Shown in pieces: positions 1 to 11,766 of a DNA stretch of 64,000 bases. The notes under the pieces were generated by a model, which did no database searches, was not told the origin of the DNA, and was given only the letters and a program-made list of their open reading frames with translations. Position 1 is the first letter of the stretch. Every line of letters begins with the position of its first letter. Made by a program: the position numbers and the translations under genes. The stretch is taken from the NCBI GenBank assembly GCA_007258455.2, contig VDFB02373365.1, forward strand, positions 223,690,006 through 223,754,005. The letters are read 5' to 3'. Source of the stretch: Sequoia sempervirens (taxonomy: Eukaryota; Streptophyta; Pinopsida; Cupressales; Cupressaceae).

Positions 1-690
1 GTAGAAGGGGCCTCTAGTGGGATTGCTACCTGCTGGAATTCTTCCTAGTTTAGTGGTAAGTTGAAATTCAAGAATAAAAACAACCTCTTGATTAGTATGG
101 AGGATGGAGATACTTCCATTAAATGGAATATAGGGAATATATATGGCCCAAATGTAGGATTGGATAGGTTGGACTTATGGAATCTATTGGATGGAGTTAT
201 GTTGAACAACAAAGATGAACTATGGATGCTTGGGAGTGATTTTAACTAACCAATGTTCCCTTCTGAGGAAAAAGGAGGTCTAACTAACTTCTCAAAGAGT
301 TTGATGGATCTTTCAAGCTTTATTGATTTGGTAGGTCTTATGGATATCCCTCTTATGGGATCCCACTTTACTTGGAATAACAAAAGGAAAGGTAATCAAC
401 TCATTCAAGTGAAGCTGGATAGATTCCTAATCTCCTCAAATTTTAATATTTTGCAGAATGTCTCTCTTACTGCCTTTCCTAGAATGGGTTTTGGTCATAG
501 TGTTGTTCTTTTGGAATGGGATGATAGGGTGATTAAAAAACCTTACCCCTTCAGGTATGAAATCATGTGGTCCCTTCGCTCAAACTTTAAATCTCTAATT
601 GAAGAATGTTGGAACCTTCCTTGTGATGGCACCCTGATGTTTCGCTTAACGCAAAAGTTAAAAAGAATTAAGGAAAGGGTTAAAGGATGA
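1..690 (+). pseudogene. LINE ORF2 endonuclease (EEP) domain, C-terminal part
   Basis: This is the apurinic-type endonuclease that nicks the target DNA for target-primed reverse transcription. The reading frame is open from the first bases (frame 1) with a TAG near 49-51 and a TAA at 247-249. Recognisable family signatures are WNIGNIYGPN near 136, the catalytic SDFN (usually GDFN) at 235-246 just before the stop, and the GSHFTWNN block near 358. The GHSVV stretch near 490 sits where the SDH catalytic block is expected and has lost the Asp. The N-terminal third lies outside the window. After 690 the frame breaks, and 691-1150 is linker DNA before the RT. Confidence 0.85.
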
Positions 691-940
691 AAAAATACAC
701 TTTTGGGAATATTTTTACTACTAAGAGGAATTTGAATTTGAAAATTAAGGAAGTTCAAGATAAAATGGAGGTTGGAGACTGTAATGATGAGATCTACATA
801 ATAGAAAGGGAGCTTAGAGCCCAATGACACAAAATAAGTAAGAAGGAGGAAATCTTCTAGAAACAGAAATCAAGGATTTAGTGGCTTAAGGAAGGAGATA
901 AGAATACTAAGTTTTTCCACCAATCTACTATGAAGCATAG

Positions 941-1066
941 AGGAAGAAATAGGATCAGATCTCTCACCACTTCTAATGGTACTAAACTTGAAAGGGAAGA
1001 AGAAATAGGATAAGATCACTCACCACTTCTAATGGTACTAAACTTGAAAGGGAAGAAGAAATAGCA
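941..1066 (+). repeat. 56-bp tandem duplication inside the LINE
   Basis: A 56-base segment containing CTCACCACTTCTAATGGTAC occurs twice head to tail (copies at 941-996 and 997-1052, with a partial third). It lies in the endonuclease-RT linker. Because 56 is not a multiple of three, it shifts the frame, so it is probably a post-insertion replication slip rather than element sequence. Confidence 0.85.
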
Positions 1067-1150
1067 AATGAGGTTGTTTCCTTCTTTTCAAATTACCTAG
1101 AGCCTCCAAGGGTCGACAATTTGGATTTGGGGGAATTCCTGTAGGTTATA

Positions 1151-2440
1151 CCTAATGTTATCACAGAGGAAGACCTGAAATAATTAACTAAGTGTGTCAC
1201 TTTGGAAGAGGTGAAGGAGGTTGTTTTCTCTTTTGGAGCCTTCAAAGCTCCGGGACCTGATGGATTTCCTCCGATCTTCTTCCAAGTCTACTAGGAGATT
1301 GTGTCTACAGACCTCTTAATTGTTGTTAAAGATTTTTTTTAGATCAGGAAGATCTTGAATCAGATGAATACCACCTTCTTGGCCCTTGTCCCTAAATCCA
1401 ATGAAGCTGCTTCAATGAATAATTATAGACCTATAAGTCTATGTAACACTACTTATAAGATTTGTTCCAAAATTATTGTCAATAAGTTGAAGTTGGTCTT
1501 AGAAAAAATGATTGCTATCAATCAAAAAGGTTTTGTTCAGGGAAGAAAAATTCCGGATGCAACAATCTACACTCATGAGATCCTGCACTCTATGGATTAC
1601 AGTAAAAATCCAAGTATGGTGTTGAAACTTGACATCTCCAAAGCTTATGATAGGGTTACTTGGAATTTCTTATTTGTTGTTTTGGAAAAAATTGGCTTTA
1701 AAGGTAAATTCCTCAATTTGATAAAATATTGTGTTACTACCTCAAAGTATTCGGTCCTGGTTAATGGTATTGCCCATGGTTTCTTCTCACCTGGTAGAGG
1801 GCTGAGACAGAGAGATCTCTTATCTCCTTATCTTCTTGTTATTATGGCAGAAGCTCTTGGCTGGAATATTCAGAAACAACTTAATAATAAGTCCCTGAAG
1901 GGTTTTTGTGTTGCTTCTTCCTTACCCTCGGCCTCACATCAATAATTTGTTGATGATACCATTATAATGGGGGAGGCTTCAATGGTTGAAGCTAAACAAT
2001 GGAAACCTATTCTGGACAACTATGTGGATTTGTTAGGACAGTGTATAAATTACCAAAAAAGCAAAATTTATTTTTTCAATACTAGCCAGCTTGTGAATGA
2101 TAAAGTGATAAGTATTTTGGGGTGTTAGGAAGCGGACCTATGTGCTACTTACTTTGGTCTACCTCTTGTCTCTCGAAAGCTGAATAGCAACTTATGGCAT
2201 TATATTGTGGAGAAAGTCCAAAAAAAATTGGCTGGCTGGAAAGGAAAATTGTTGAGCCTGGTAGGAAAAATTCAGCTTTTAAAGGCCTCCCTTCAGAATA
2301 TTCTTGGCTATTATCTTTCAATGTTTAATATACCGACCTTTATTGCTAAGAGAATTGAAACAATTCAAAGAATATTTTTATGGTCAGGAGTGGAGGAAAG
2401 AAAAAGAATGGATCTCATTAAATTGGAGAAGGTGGATTAG
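1151..2440 (+). pseudogene. LINE reverse transcriptase
   Basis: Non-LTR reverse transcriptase that would copy the element RNA at the nicked target. One frame (frame 2) runs through the whole stretch. It contains the finger block KAPGPDG near 1246, the NNYRPISLCN block near 1418, the LDISKAYDRVTW block carrying the first catalytic Asp near 1630, the GLRQRDLLSPYL block near 1800, and FVDDT with the two catalytic Asp residues at 1946-1960. Stops interrupt the frame at about 1180, 1291, 1340, 1943 and 2128. The TAA at 1943 sits where CAA would give Gln. The ADLCATYFGLPL and KLAGWKGKLLSL blocks after the palm are typical of plant LINE RTs. This is a dead copy of an otherwise standard enzyme. Confidence 0.9.
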
Positions 2441-2896
2441 GCATAAGAAGATTAAAATTGTTTAATAAGGCTTTGGTTGCGAAAATGGGTTGATTTATCT
2501 TGGAAAATGAAAAAGATTGGGCTAATATCCAAGAGCTAATTATCTTAATAATAAGGATGCTAGTTGTTTTCTAAGGAAGAAGGAGCTTCCAAATGGGTTA
2601 GTGTTTTGGAATAATCTCCTTAAAACTCGAGGAGTGATGATTAGAGGTGCTAAAATAAGAATTGGCAACAGACTCAACACTGATTTCTAGGATGACCCCT
2701 GGTCCACACAGACCCCTCTGTCGGCCTCTGGTGATCTCCAACAAATCATAATAAGACTAAAATGGGAAATTGGGAAAAAAATTATAATCATCTAGTGTGG
2801 TAGGGATGGAGACCCAGGTGGAAAAGCTTCAAGGACTTTCTAAGTAATGTTGTTCTTAGGGGAAGCAAACAACAGAATTGGGACACTGTTGTTGAT

Positions 2897-3298
2897 ATGC
2901 TTATGAAACAAATTGGAAACCCTGACCTCTTTTCAAGAAATAGAAAGGATGAATGGATCTGGACAAAAAATTCCAATGGTAGGTTCTCGGTTAAATCATC
3001 TTATGACTCAATGACGCAGAAAACTATGGTCTTGGGTTCTTTTGAATGGCTTAAGGCCTGGAAGAAGAACCTAATCCTGAAAATTAACTACTTCTTGCGG
3101 ACGGTTATACATGGCAAGATCCTCACTATAGACAACCTAAAGAAAAGAGGTTGGTATCTTGTAAATATATGTAGCCTTTGTAATGAAGAGGAGGAAACCA
3201 TCATGCATTTTTTTTTTCAGTGTTCTTATGCCCAAGAAGTATGGGGTTTTTTTCTTAATGCTCTAAAGGTGGAGTGGGTTTTCCCTATCAATGTTTAA
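2897..3298 (+). pseudogene. LINE zf-RVT zinc-binding region
   Basis: This is the RT-associated zinc-binding region found between RT and RNase H in plant LINEs. Residues WIWTKNSNGRFSVKSSY open the block. The Zn ligands CSLCNEEEETIMHFFFQC near 3173-3226 follow the usual C-x2-C ... H-x-F-x2-C spacing, and the cysteines and His are all present. The ORF ends at a TAA in the tail region. Positions 2441-2896, between the RT and this block, are linker sequence in shifted frames with no separate gene. 3299-3629 likewise holds only frame-broken linker. Confidence 0.85.
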
Positions 3299-3629
3299 AT
3301 GTTTGTGGAGGGATGGAGCTTTTGCCCTTTTTTCCCACAATATAATTAGAGATCTGTGGGGACAAATTCCCCCATTTTTGGCTTGGGGTCTGTGGAAATA
3401 GAGGAATAATAGAGTGTTTAGGGAGACTGCAAGAACTAGCAAGGAGCTATGTTTAATTGTTAAAAGACAAATTCAGGAAAATATGGAAAGCTGCCAATAC
3501 AAGTAGGCTAAGAAACAACCAACTCAACATGAGCTAAGCATAAAATAGCAATGGGAACTCTTCCATGATTTAAATAATGTTAACTAGAAAAAGCAACTTA
3601 TAAGAAGGAACACTGTCTAGATCCCCCTA

Positions 3630-4127
3630 AATCTAGGATGGCTGAAATGGAACTTTGATGGTTGCTCGAACGGGAATCCTAGACGGGCTGCAGCTGGTGG
3701 AGTAATAAGAGATGATAAGGGTGTCTTCCTGATTGGATATAGCAAAGGCTTAGGAATAGCTACGAATGATTTTGCTGAGGCGTCTACTATTTGGATTGGT
3801 GCTAGACTTCTCAAAGAGAGGGGATACAACAAGGTAATTGTTGAAGGAAACTCAAAGCTAATAATAGACTATCTCAACAACAGGGTGAATATTCCTTGAG
3901 AAATTAGAGATTTGTTGGAAGATTGTAAAAGCATATTGCAAGAGATTCAATGTGTTAAAATTTTCCACACATTAAGGGAAGGAAATAGGGAAGTGGATGC
4001 GATGGCCAACCTTGGTGTTAATCAAGAAACTTTAATAAACTGGGACTTTATTAATTTTCCTAATCAAATTAAGCAAGTCCTAGCGAAGGACAGACTAGGT
4101 GAAAAATACTTAAACAAAGGACTATGA
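3630..4127 (+). pseudogene. LINE C-terminal RNase H (RVT_3 type)
   Basis: RNase H domain that removes the RNA template. Frame 3 reads WLKWNFDGCSNGNPRRAAAG, which carries the first catalytic Asp, then the AEAST Glu. VEGNSKLI stands where the family has EGDSK, so the catalytic Asp appears replaced by Asn (one G-to-A change). NREVDAMANLG provides the last Asp. A TGA at 3897-3899 stands where Trp (TGG) is expected. The stretch to 4127 is the tail of the polyprotein. Replacement of an active-site residue agrees with a long-dead copy. Confidence 0.85.
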
Positions 4128-4513
4128 GGGGTTTCTTAATTATTAAAATGAGTGGTGGGAGGAGAAGGCAGTGGAGGACGTGGACCTCGTGGATGCATGC
4201 TAGCAAGCCGATTGGTCAGCGTCGGAGGCATGTTTTAAAGGGATTGCTAAATCATGATAAAAGGCATTGTAATCATGGGAAAGGACAACCAGATGGGAGG
4301 TGTTTCTACCAAGATAGGAAAAATTTAAATTTGGGAATAAATAGCATGTGGTATAATCTAAGGATCGATCTTCGATGTGACAGATGGAGTCGCGTCGACA
4401 ATAGAAATAAAAGATGGAATAAAAAAATGCTATCATTGCGAGAAAAGGAGGTGGAGTTGCCGATAGTAATAATGATTATGGGCGAAAGGTGGTAATCGAG
4501 AAGTGAATTTTAT
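4128..4513. other. no recognised gene between LINE tail and next ORF remnant
   Basis: An arginine-rich open frame (4124-4495) is present, but it matches nothing I know and overlaps equally open frames. Probably LINE 3' sequence or the 5' part of the next element. No poly-A tract marks a boundary. Confidence 0.3.
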
Positions 4514-6342
4514 ATGAATTATAGAAAAAACCCTAAACTGGTTTCTTTTCAAATGAATTGTCACATAGTTACCATTAGAACTGAGAGTGTGGAGCTTCTA
4601 GTTGTGAGTGTTGTGGACGTCGAAGGTAACATAAGTGATTTCCTTCTTATTCCCAAAATTGACCATAATTTAGATAGCAATATGGGAGGTCCTAGGAAGC
4701 GTACCAAACCTCACAAATTTGACTCGCTTCGCAACAATGAGGAGCTCTGGGGTCTTTTTGAGCAGGCGGGTTTCACTTCATATTTCGCTACAATGGAGGG
4801 CTATAATGAAAGACTCAACTAAAAATTCGCAAATGCTTGGAGAGATGGTAAAGTAAACCTGGGCGGGCTTTAGCTCAAGGTGTTTGCGAAGCTAATTGCG
4901 AAAGCGATGGGTTTGGCTTACGAAGGAATGAAGGTTACAAAGGTCAGCAATGGTAAGTATCAAGACTATTTTGAGAATCTTTTTGAAGGAAAGGAAAAAC
5001 CAGAAAGATTTCAAAATGGGTACTCTAGGGTTAAGTTGCCACCTCCATATCATAATGTGTGCTTTATTGTAATGAAATATTTTACTCTCAAAGGTCGCTA
5101 CTAGTCTGGCCATGGATACCACTTTCCCATCCTCAACCACATTAGACATCAAGAAAAAATAAATTTTCCTTTTTTCCTGTTTTCCTCTCTTAGCCAGAGT
5201 CTTACTCATGGAGCCAATCCGCATCTACACTAGGGCCTCATAAGATCCATTTGCAAATTTGTGTTGTCCAGAACCCCTCAGAACAATCTTATCATTAGGA
5301 TGATTGAAGACCCAAAACCATAGAGCTCAGTGAAAATTGAACTTCTTGCAGACCATCCCCTCCCTACGCCTAAAAAATCTAGCAAGAAATCCCAAAGCCC
5401 TGAGAAACCTGGTAAGAAACCCCAAAGCCTGGACACTACTCTATGCAAGATTTACTTACAGTCACACCAAAGAAAAGAAAGGATACGTCGATGGAGATGG
5501 GGACTAAAAAAAGGAGATTGATTTTGCATGAACTTGGGAAAGAGGTGGACACAATTACTATCCTTCATGACAATGAGATGGAAGGCTTAAACCCTAGTGG
5601 AAGAAGGTAAAAAATATTGGCTATGGCAGCATCGAAAGGACAAGAGAGTAAGAAAAACACACAGAACCCTGAAGAAAAAAGTACCCAAAGCCCATCAGAG
5701 AGTGTTGAACAAAAAGAAGAAGAGAAAAATGATTCCTCAATTGAAGAAATTCCTGACAGTCTGGGTGGAGACTTGGCTGAAGAGGAGGATTCAGATGAGG
5801 AAAGAAAAGATGGTAATGGTGATGAGGAAAAAGAGGAGTTGCAACATGAGGTGGCTTGGGAGGAGGAGGAAGTAAATGTTATGGATAATCAAGTGAGGGA
5901 CGAAAATTCCAATAAAGAGGAAGAAAAGGCTGAGGATGATGGGAATGGTAGGATTAAAATACTTGAGGAGAGAATGCAGATTCTGGAAAAGAGGATAAAT
6001 GAGAAGGTGGGGGACAACAAACTTCATGCCCTCAAAAATCTAGTGAATGGAATTATTGAGGAAAGACTGAAGGTCCTAGAGCAAGGGATGCAAGATAAAG
6101 GAGATAAAAACAGAATTCAAATCCTGGAAGAAGAGGTTCAGAATGTGTGTATGGTGGTCGATGTTGTTATGAAGAAGGTTGTTATGGTGATTGTTTCTGG
6201 CATGGACAAAATTAAAAAGCAACAAAATAAAAAAGCAGCGGGTGATGGTGAGGACTTGGCTGGCAAGATGGGGCTGAAGGCAACAGTGAACAACACTGTT
6301 GAATACCTGATGAAAGCTTGGAGGATGATCGAGGATGCATAG
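4514..6342 (+). pseudogene. unrecognised transposon-like ORF with coiled-coil acidic tail
   Basis: A long decayed reading frame. Frame 2 is mostly open from 4514 to about 5460. It then continues in frame 1 (VTPKKRKDTSM onward) through a TAA at 5608 to the stop at 6340-6342. The N-terminal third (FEQAGFTSYFATMEGYNERL, then AKLIAKAMGLAYEGMKVTK) has the layout of plant transposon-associated N-terminal domains of the putative plant transposon protein type. I hold that only as a resemblance. The middle is Ser/Lys/Pro-rich linker. Codons from 5617 give a strongly acidic Glu/Asp stretch, then heptad-like IKILEERMQILEKRI and RIQILEEEVQNV segments that predict a coiled coil. Such a tail suits a multimerising gag-like or ORF1 protein. 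Function is unknown. Confidence 0.45.
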
Positions 6343-6357
6343 CTTGGTTGCTTTACT

Positions 6358-6735
6358 ATGCGGCATTTCTTTTTGTTTTTGATGATTATCTCTACTATGT
6401 TTTATAGGACTATTGCTACTGGTTATGGCCGTGGGTGCCAGAACTTAAATATCTATAATGTTTTTAATATCTTAAGTAGGAACATTATGATAGATGTTTA
6501 TAAGTACTATAGATGGATTAGGAAGGATGCTATTGATGCTAGATTAACGTTTTTTGATTCGTGTGATAGAATTGTTATGTTTGATCATATGGGAATTGGT
6601 TAAGCATTTTGTTTGGGGGGGAAGTTTGGTGGGCTTCCTATTTTTGATATTTATTACCACTTGTTCTTATCATGATGTACTAATTGCTCGGGTAAGGGCC
6701 CTTTTCCCTACTTAATCAGTCAAAAACAAATAGGC
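6358..6735 (+). other. 3' tail of the preceding element (probable)
   Basis: A short open frame (6358-6603) rich in Ile, Tyr and Phe is followed by a G-run and T-rich DNA ending near TCAGTCAAAAACAAATAGG. It resembles an untranslated tail rather than a gene. The next recognisable sequence, starting at about 6745, belongs to a LINE on the opposite strand, so a junction lies close to 6735-6745. Confidence 0.3.
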
Positions 6736-6759
6736 AGTGAGATATACAAATTTTATTTT

Positions 6760-7420
6760 CAAACACCTCAATTACTTTCTATGAACCTCTAACTATCTTA
6801 ACTTTAATCTTTCTACTTAGAGGCTTAGTTAAAACAATAGAGAAAGGGGAAATTAGATCTCCTTGTCTAATCCCTCAAGAAGGTTGGAATGATCAACAAG
6901 ATTTCCATTAACCAAAATTGAAAACCTTGGAGAAGATATGCATTTTAGTATCAAATTACGTCAATCTGTGATAAACAAGAAAATATATTCAAAATCTTTA
7001 ATAAGAAAGACCATCTTAACCTATCATAGGATTTCATCATGTCTATTTTTATAGCCATAGATAGAGTTTTCCTTTCCTTTATTGAGTGGATTGTTTAATG
7101 AGAAAGAAGTATAACTTTTAAGATCTCTCTACTTGGGATAAAACCCCCTTGTTCAATTGAAATAATTCTTGGAATAATTATTACCACTCTAGAAGCCAAA
7201 TTCTTGGTTAACATTTTGTAGATAGTATTGCACAGAGATATTGGACAAAAATCTGCAAAAGTATTTATCACTTTAGATTTCACGATGAGAGAAATAAATG
7301 TGTTGTTTAACTCCTTTAACACTTTCTTGTTTCTTCTCGCTTCTTCTACTACTAACCAAACATCCCTACCAATGAATTTCCATCACTTTTGGAAAAAAAT
7401 GGGAGGGTATCCATCAAGTT
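6760..7420 (-). pseudogene. LINE reverse transcriptase fragment
   Basis: Finger and palm of a non-LTR RT. From 7322 downward the sequence reads LNNTFISLIVKSKVINTFAD, then CPISLCNTIYKMLTKNLASR, IISIEQGGFIPSREI, and near 7050 AIKIDMMKSYDRLRWSFLL, which contains the first catalytic Asp. Near 6900 FSILVNGNLVDHSNLLEGLD matches the region leading into motif B. The FxDD motif is not visible because the copy ends just beyond. Several stops and at least one frame change are present. 7421-8318 is the endonuclease-RT linker with no separate gene. Confidence 0.85.
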
Positions 7421-8318
7421 CTACATTTCTTATTTCTTCAAAATAGAGAGGATTAGGTAAGGAATTATTGTTCTCTTTTGATACTAAATTTGGGATGTTT
7501 TCTAAGATCAACCTCTCAATATCAAGATCTGAGATATAATTCTCCTCAATATTTTATGGAATAAATTTACCGTCTCATTACAAATACCTTGATTATCAAA
7601 ACCAACACATTGTTGGAACTTTATATTTGGATAATTCTATCTCCTAAATTTAGTAGATGCATGAAATAATTTTGTGTTCCTATCACTATATTTAATCCAA
7701 ATTCCTCTAGATTTTTGTTTCCAAATTTTTTTTCTCTTGCATAAAACTCATTGAGGTTTTCTAGTAATTATTTTTCCAAAAAGAAAGTATTCTAATCCAT
7801 TCCCAAATTTACCACATTTAGATTTAAATTTTGTAATTCTTCTTCAATTTTGAGTTTCTATTCAAAAATATTCTTAATTTTTTTATTCCAATCTCTAATC
7901 CTATTTTTCACAAATTTTAACTTTGAAAATAACTAAACCGTGTGAGAGCAATTTACCCAAGGAGAAAATTTCCACCATACTTCTAGATTCCCCCAAAAAT
8001 AAGTGTCCCTAAACCATAGTAACTCAAACTTAAAAAAAAAATTCTTAGGGGCTTTATAGAACTTGAGTAACCTAGACTATTTTGCAGCCAAGAAGGAGAG
8101 AAAATAAGTCTATCAAGTCATTATGCATTATAGAAAAAGCTTGACCTCCTGTTAGACCATGTAAAAATTCCATTGCAACATGACACATTAATTAATTGGT
8201 TCATGTTAGTGAACTCCTTGAAGTCCATCTGAGATTCAGAAAGAGATGCCATACCCCCAACTTTTCTTCTGATTTATAAATTACATTAAAATCTCTACCT
8301 AGCATAGCTAATTCATTT

Positions 8319-8651
8319 TCATAGATGCCAGCTATCCATACAATGTGTCCTAGAGCTTTTTTTTTTGTATTGGATTAGAGGAAAGATAATAATACAACAT
8401 TTTCCAAAAATTGAATTATTATCCATAGAAAGTAGATCAAATTTCACCCTTTTAGGAGACCATAGAACAAAAAGATCCATTGAATATCCCTTAGATTCCA
8501 CAACTTTAAAATTCCAACCATACCATTGATCAAAGCTTAATTTAGTTTCTTTGAGAATAATATCAACACTACATAAATATACATGATGCTTAATTAAGTG
8601 TCTCTTGTTAGGAGCATTTAAGCCCCTAATATTCCATGAAAGGACCTTCAT
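8319..8651 (-). pseudogene. LINE endonuclease N-terminal part
   Basis: Starts MKVLSWNIRGLNAPNKRHLI, the standard opening of plant LINE ORF2 (catalytic Asn in SWNIRGL). IILKETKLSFDQW follows, with the catalytic Glu in KETK (family: QETK). The WSPKRVKFDLLSMDN segment follows the usual endonuclease core. The ATG at 8651 is the probable ORF2 start because it coincides with the conserved N-terminus. The remainder of the domain toward 7950 is broken by stops and frame changes. Confidence 0.85.
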
Positions 8652-9064
8652 TGAACTCGAGTAGAGTTCTCCACTCTCTTCGACATAGATCTAAAATTCC
8701 TATTCAAAGTTGATTGTAGCCCAATTGGTACCTCTTCTTGAGTTTTGACATTTTTTGGCTTTCTACCTCTTGGATTTTGTTGCTAGGTTTCTTTCAAAAA
8801 AATTGATATCCTTTATTTGAGAAATCAAAATATTCTCTTGAATTCATTTCCAAATAATCTAAAATAAATTCCTTCATGAATTCATCAATGAAGCCATTAC
8901 CTTATTCAAAAAAATTACTACCAAATTAGTCAAATCATCTATATCTATTTTCTCACCATTCAACAATTTAGTTAATTCATTGTCTATTGTAGACATTCTA
9001 TCAATGGAATGAGATATAGGTTCATTTGGATTCTAAGATCTTTTTTTTTTTCTTCTTCTCTTGT

Positions 9065-10355
9065 TTAAATGATATTTTCAACAAGTGATTCAATCCTCTC
9101 AACCATTTTAGGTAAATCTAGTGGAACTAGTTCCATATATATAGACACATTTTCATTATTGGTTGAGGTGATTTTAGTTGGAGCTAGTATTTTAGATTTA
9201 AATTCCTTCTTAGAACCCTTCAAGGGAATAGATACATTCTCACAACCCATTTGGTCAGGATCTAAGTTATTAGATAGTGGATTGCTTGCCTCAATCAAAG
9301 CTTCTTCTTCAAAGAGAGAATTGGAATTTTTACTCACACTTAATATGTCCCAACTTTTTGACTCTAGATTTTGAGAATGTGTACAATATTTTAATAGGTG
9401 GCCAAATGTTTCTCAATTAAAAAAAAATGGATCCAAATTTCACAATAAATTGACTAGTATCAAACTCTTGAGTCAGATATAAGGTTAATAGATTTAGGTG
9501 GTTCTTTAGATAAATCAACTAGGATGTAGATACTGATGTATAAACTGAATGTTCCCTTAGTAGAGTCCTTATCATGTTGAACAAATTTACCTAGAGAATC
9601 ACTAATTTTCCTCAAAACCTCAAAACCCCAATATTCCAATTGTAAATTAAGCAGACAAATCCAAACAAGTGCATAATTAACTTACTCTAAGTGTGGATCA
9701 GATTCAGGTTTCTAGGGTTGTCTATGTAATCTTGTGCCAATTAGAAACCATTAATGCATGTTGATTACATTGTTCTTTGCTTCCTCATTGTCAAATTTTA
9801 CTACAAAGAATTCTTTCAATAGGAAACTGATTTCCTCAATAGTAGACCAATTCAAATTGACCCAATTCATTACCACACTTCCTGATAGTCTAATATTCCA
9901 AAATTTTGTAATGATTTCCTTTTTATTGAGTTCATCTATTCTCTCTTTTAAGGTCAAATCCAAGAGATCTATGATAGGGTTTGTAGTAGGGAAATATGGT
10001 AATTTTTTTTGTTTGGATTCCTGAGATGAAGAGGCCCTAATAGTTTCATCTATAGAGTTTACAAAAATAGATTCATTTTATTTCCAAATCCTCCCATTTC
10101 TATAATTTCCCTCTCCAATATTATTATCTCCTCTTATTAGGGAAGAAAAAAATTCTTTCTCGTTCCATTGTTGTTTGAACCTATCATCAAATTGAAGAAG
10201 GGAGTTGTTTGGTCGCAAATTTGAGGGTTTCCAAGTTCCATCCATTCAATGACCATTTGTGAATACCCACTATGTTTTGGGGGGATTGATCCTTGTTCAT
10301 TAGGTATGAACCATTTCACCACCTCTCTCAAAGTAATCCCCATTTTCCTATTCAC
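9065..10355 (-). pseudogene. LINE ORF1 (DUF4283-like RNA-binding protein)
   Basis: Gag-like first ORF of the - strand LINE, thought to coat the element RNA. The conserved core lies at 9963-9380. WNIRLSGSVVMNWVNLNW stands for the domain opening, LLKEFFVVKFDNEEAKNNVI for the strand that follows, and LQLEYWGFEVLRKISDSLGK for the block with the usual YW and IG/LG features. The DUF4283 assignment rests on this motif order. The C-terminal linker (9337-9065) is Ser/Asn/Glu-rich. The N-terminal part (10355-10137) is separated by stops. I did not see a CCHC knuckle. Confidence 0.65.
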
Positions 10356-11139
10356 TTTATTAAATCCTCCATACTATATTTCATTACTTTTCCCTTTCAC
10401 ATTATCTAACCTCTTGTAATTTGCATCCATCTGCTTCCATTCATTCTCCTTGGAAATGGACACTCATCATATTGAGATGGGTAATTAAAGTCTAGTTAGA
10501 TAGTCCATGTTCTCTTCCAAATCTCTTAACATATCTTAATTATTTATTTCCCTTCTTTAAAAATTTTTAAAACCTATACTTTCTCCTCTTTTTGTCCATT
10601 CGAAATTCAATATTTGCATCATCTACCTAGGTCTACAACTCTCCACACGACTCCATCCTTATATATATTTGTATTTATATATATAGATATCAATGCTACT
10701 CTTAATTCTAAATTCTAATTTTCATTAAATACATATATTATTGATATTTTATTTATTATTATAATTATATAGGTTTAAAAAATAAATCTTAGAGAGGTCA
10801 CAACATGCTTGTAGTTGGTCACAAATCTAATGGGATTGTGGCCTAGTATAGTAGGTCAAAACCCCTTGTGGAGGTTGTGGCATGCCTTAGCAAGTTGCAA
10901 CCTCCTTAAAGTGGGTCTATGACTTGAAAGGAAGCCACACCCCTCAATGAAGGGCATTGATTTGTGTAGGGCTGCATTTTTTTAATATAAATAATGTAAA
11001 AAGATTTATCTTTTTAAATATAAATTTTTGAAATAGAAATCTATATAATATATGCATATGCATACACACATAGATATACATGATTTGTCTATAATTCCCC
11101 CTTTTAATGAAAACTAATGTATATATATTTATTCTTATA
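10356..11139. other. AT-rich DNA without a recognised gene
   Basis: Contains 5' flank or untranslated DNA of the - strand LINE and a short GC-richer island near 10790-10980. I see no coding pattern or RNA gene. Confidence 0.4.
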
Positions 11140-11301
11140 ATTTAAATATATATAATTATATATATACAATTATAATTATATATGTAATTATATATATATA
11201 TAATTATATATGTAATTATATATATATATATAATTATATATGTAATTATATATATATATATAATTATATATGTAATTATATATATATATATATATATAAT
11301 T
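11140..11301. repeat. AT microsatellite with TAATTATATATG higher-order unit
   Basis: The array alternates runs of (TA)n with a repeated TAATTATATATGTAATTATA motif at least four times, giving a ~38-40-bp higher-order period. It looks like simple-sequence expansion. Confidence 0.85.
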
Positions 11302-11766
11302 TTAGCATGCCTAAAAATAAAAAATTTACAAAATTTAAAATCACACTTATATTCATATAAACTATAAAGGTTGGTGCGTAAGATCCCTATTTCCTAGATG
11401 TCATTCTCATGGTAAATAAAATAACAAGTTTGGAGATATATATAATCAAAGTTTGAAGGTAAATTTTTTAAGTGAAATGCTAAAACTGTGATAAATCTTG
11501 GCATATTAAAAGACAAAAGGAAAGGAATTTGAGGATGCCTCTTCCATAGAATTAGAATCCTTTACTAAATAAGTAGAATATGTGTTCTTTCCATATTCAA
11601 GTACAAAAAATTAATGCAAAGATGCATGACTAATTAATTTGGGAGTTTCTTGTCCTATGAAGTCTCATAGGAAATATTTTTCTGAAGATGACATCTTCTT
11701 AAGTAATAACTATAACATCATTGGTTTTGATAAGGTAAATTTGATGTTTAAATATGATCTATAACT

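Larger units (their letters stand above)
1..4127 (+). mobile_element. LINE (plant L1-type), decayed, 5' end outside window
   Basis: Non-LTR retrotransposon on the + strand, cut by the window start. In order it shows the C-terminal half of an endonuclease/exonuclease/phosphatase domain, a LINE reverse transcriptase with the FVDD catalytic motif, a zf-RVT zinc-binding region and a terminal plant-type RNase H. That order is diagnostic of plant L1 LINEs. Frames change between domains and several stops interrupt them, so it is dead. No poly-A tail or target duplication was identified downstream of 4127, so the 3' edge is approximate. Confidence 0.9.
6745..10355 (-). mobile_element. second LINE (plant L1-type), - strand, truncated
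   Basis: Read on the - strand from 10355 downward it shows an ORF1 with a DUF4283-like core, an endonuclease beginning MKVLSWNIRGLNAPNKR, and a reverse transcriptase ending after motif B near 6820. Zinc-binding and RNase H regions are missing, so the 3' third was lost or replaced at the junction near 6740. All parts carry stops and frameshifts. It lies head-on to the LINE at 1-4127 and is a separate insertion. Confidence 0.85.

Noticed and set aside
5791..6366. - strand frames of 78 and 96 residues
   Set aside because: Antisense shadows of the Glu/Lys-rich coiled-coil ORF, giving Leu/Phe/His-rich nonsense.
11140..11301. Regularly spaced repeats resembling a CRISPR array
   Set aside because: No unique spacers. 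It is an AT microsatellite in a plant-type context.
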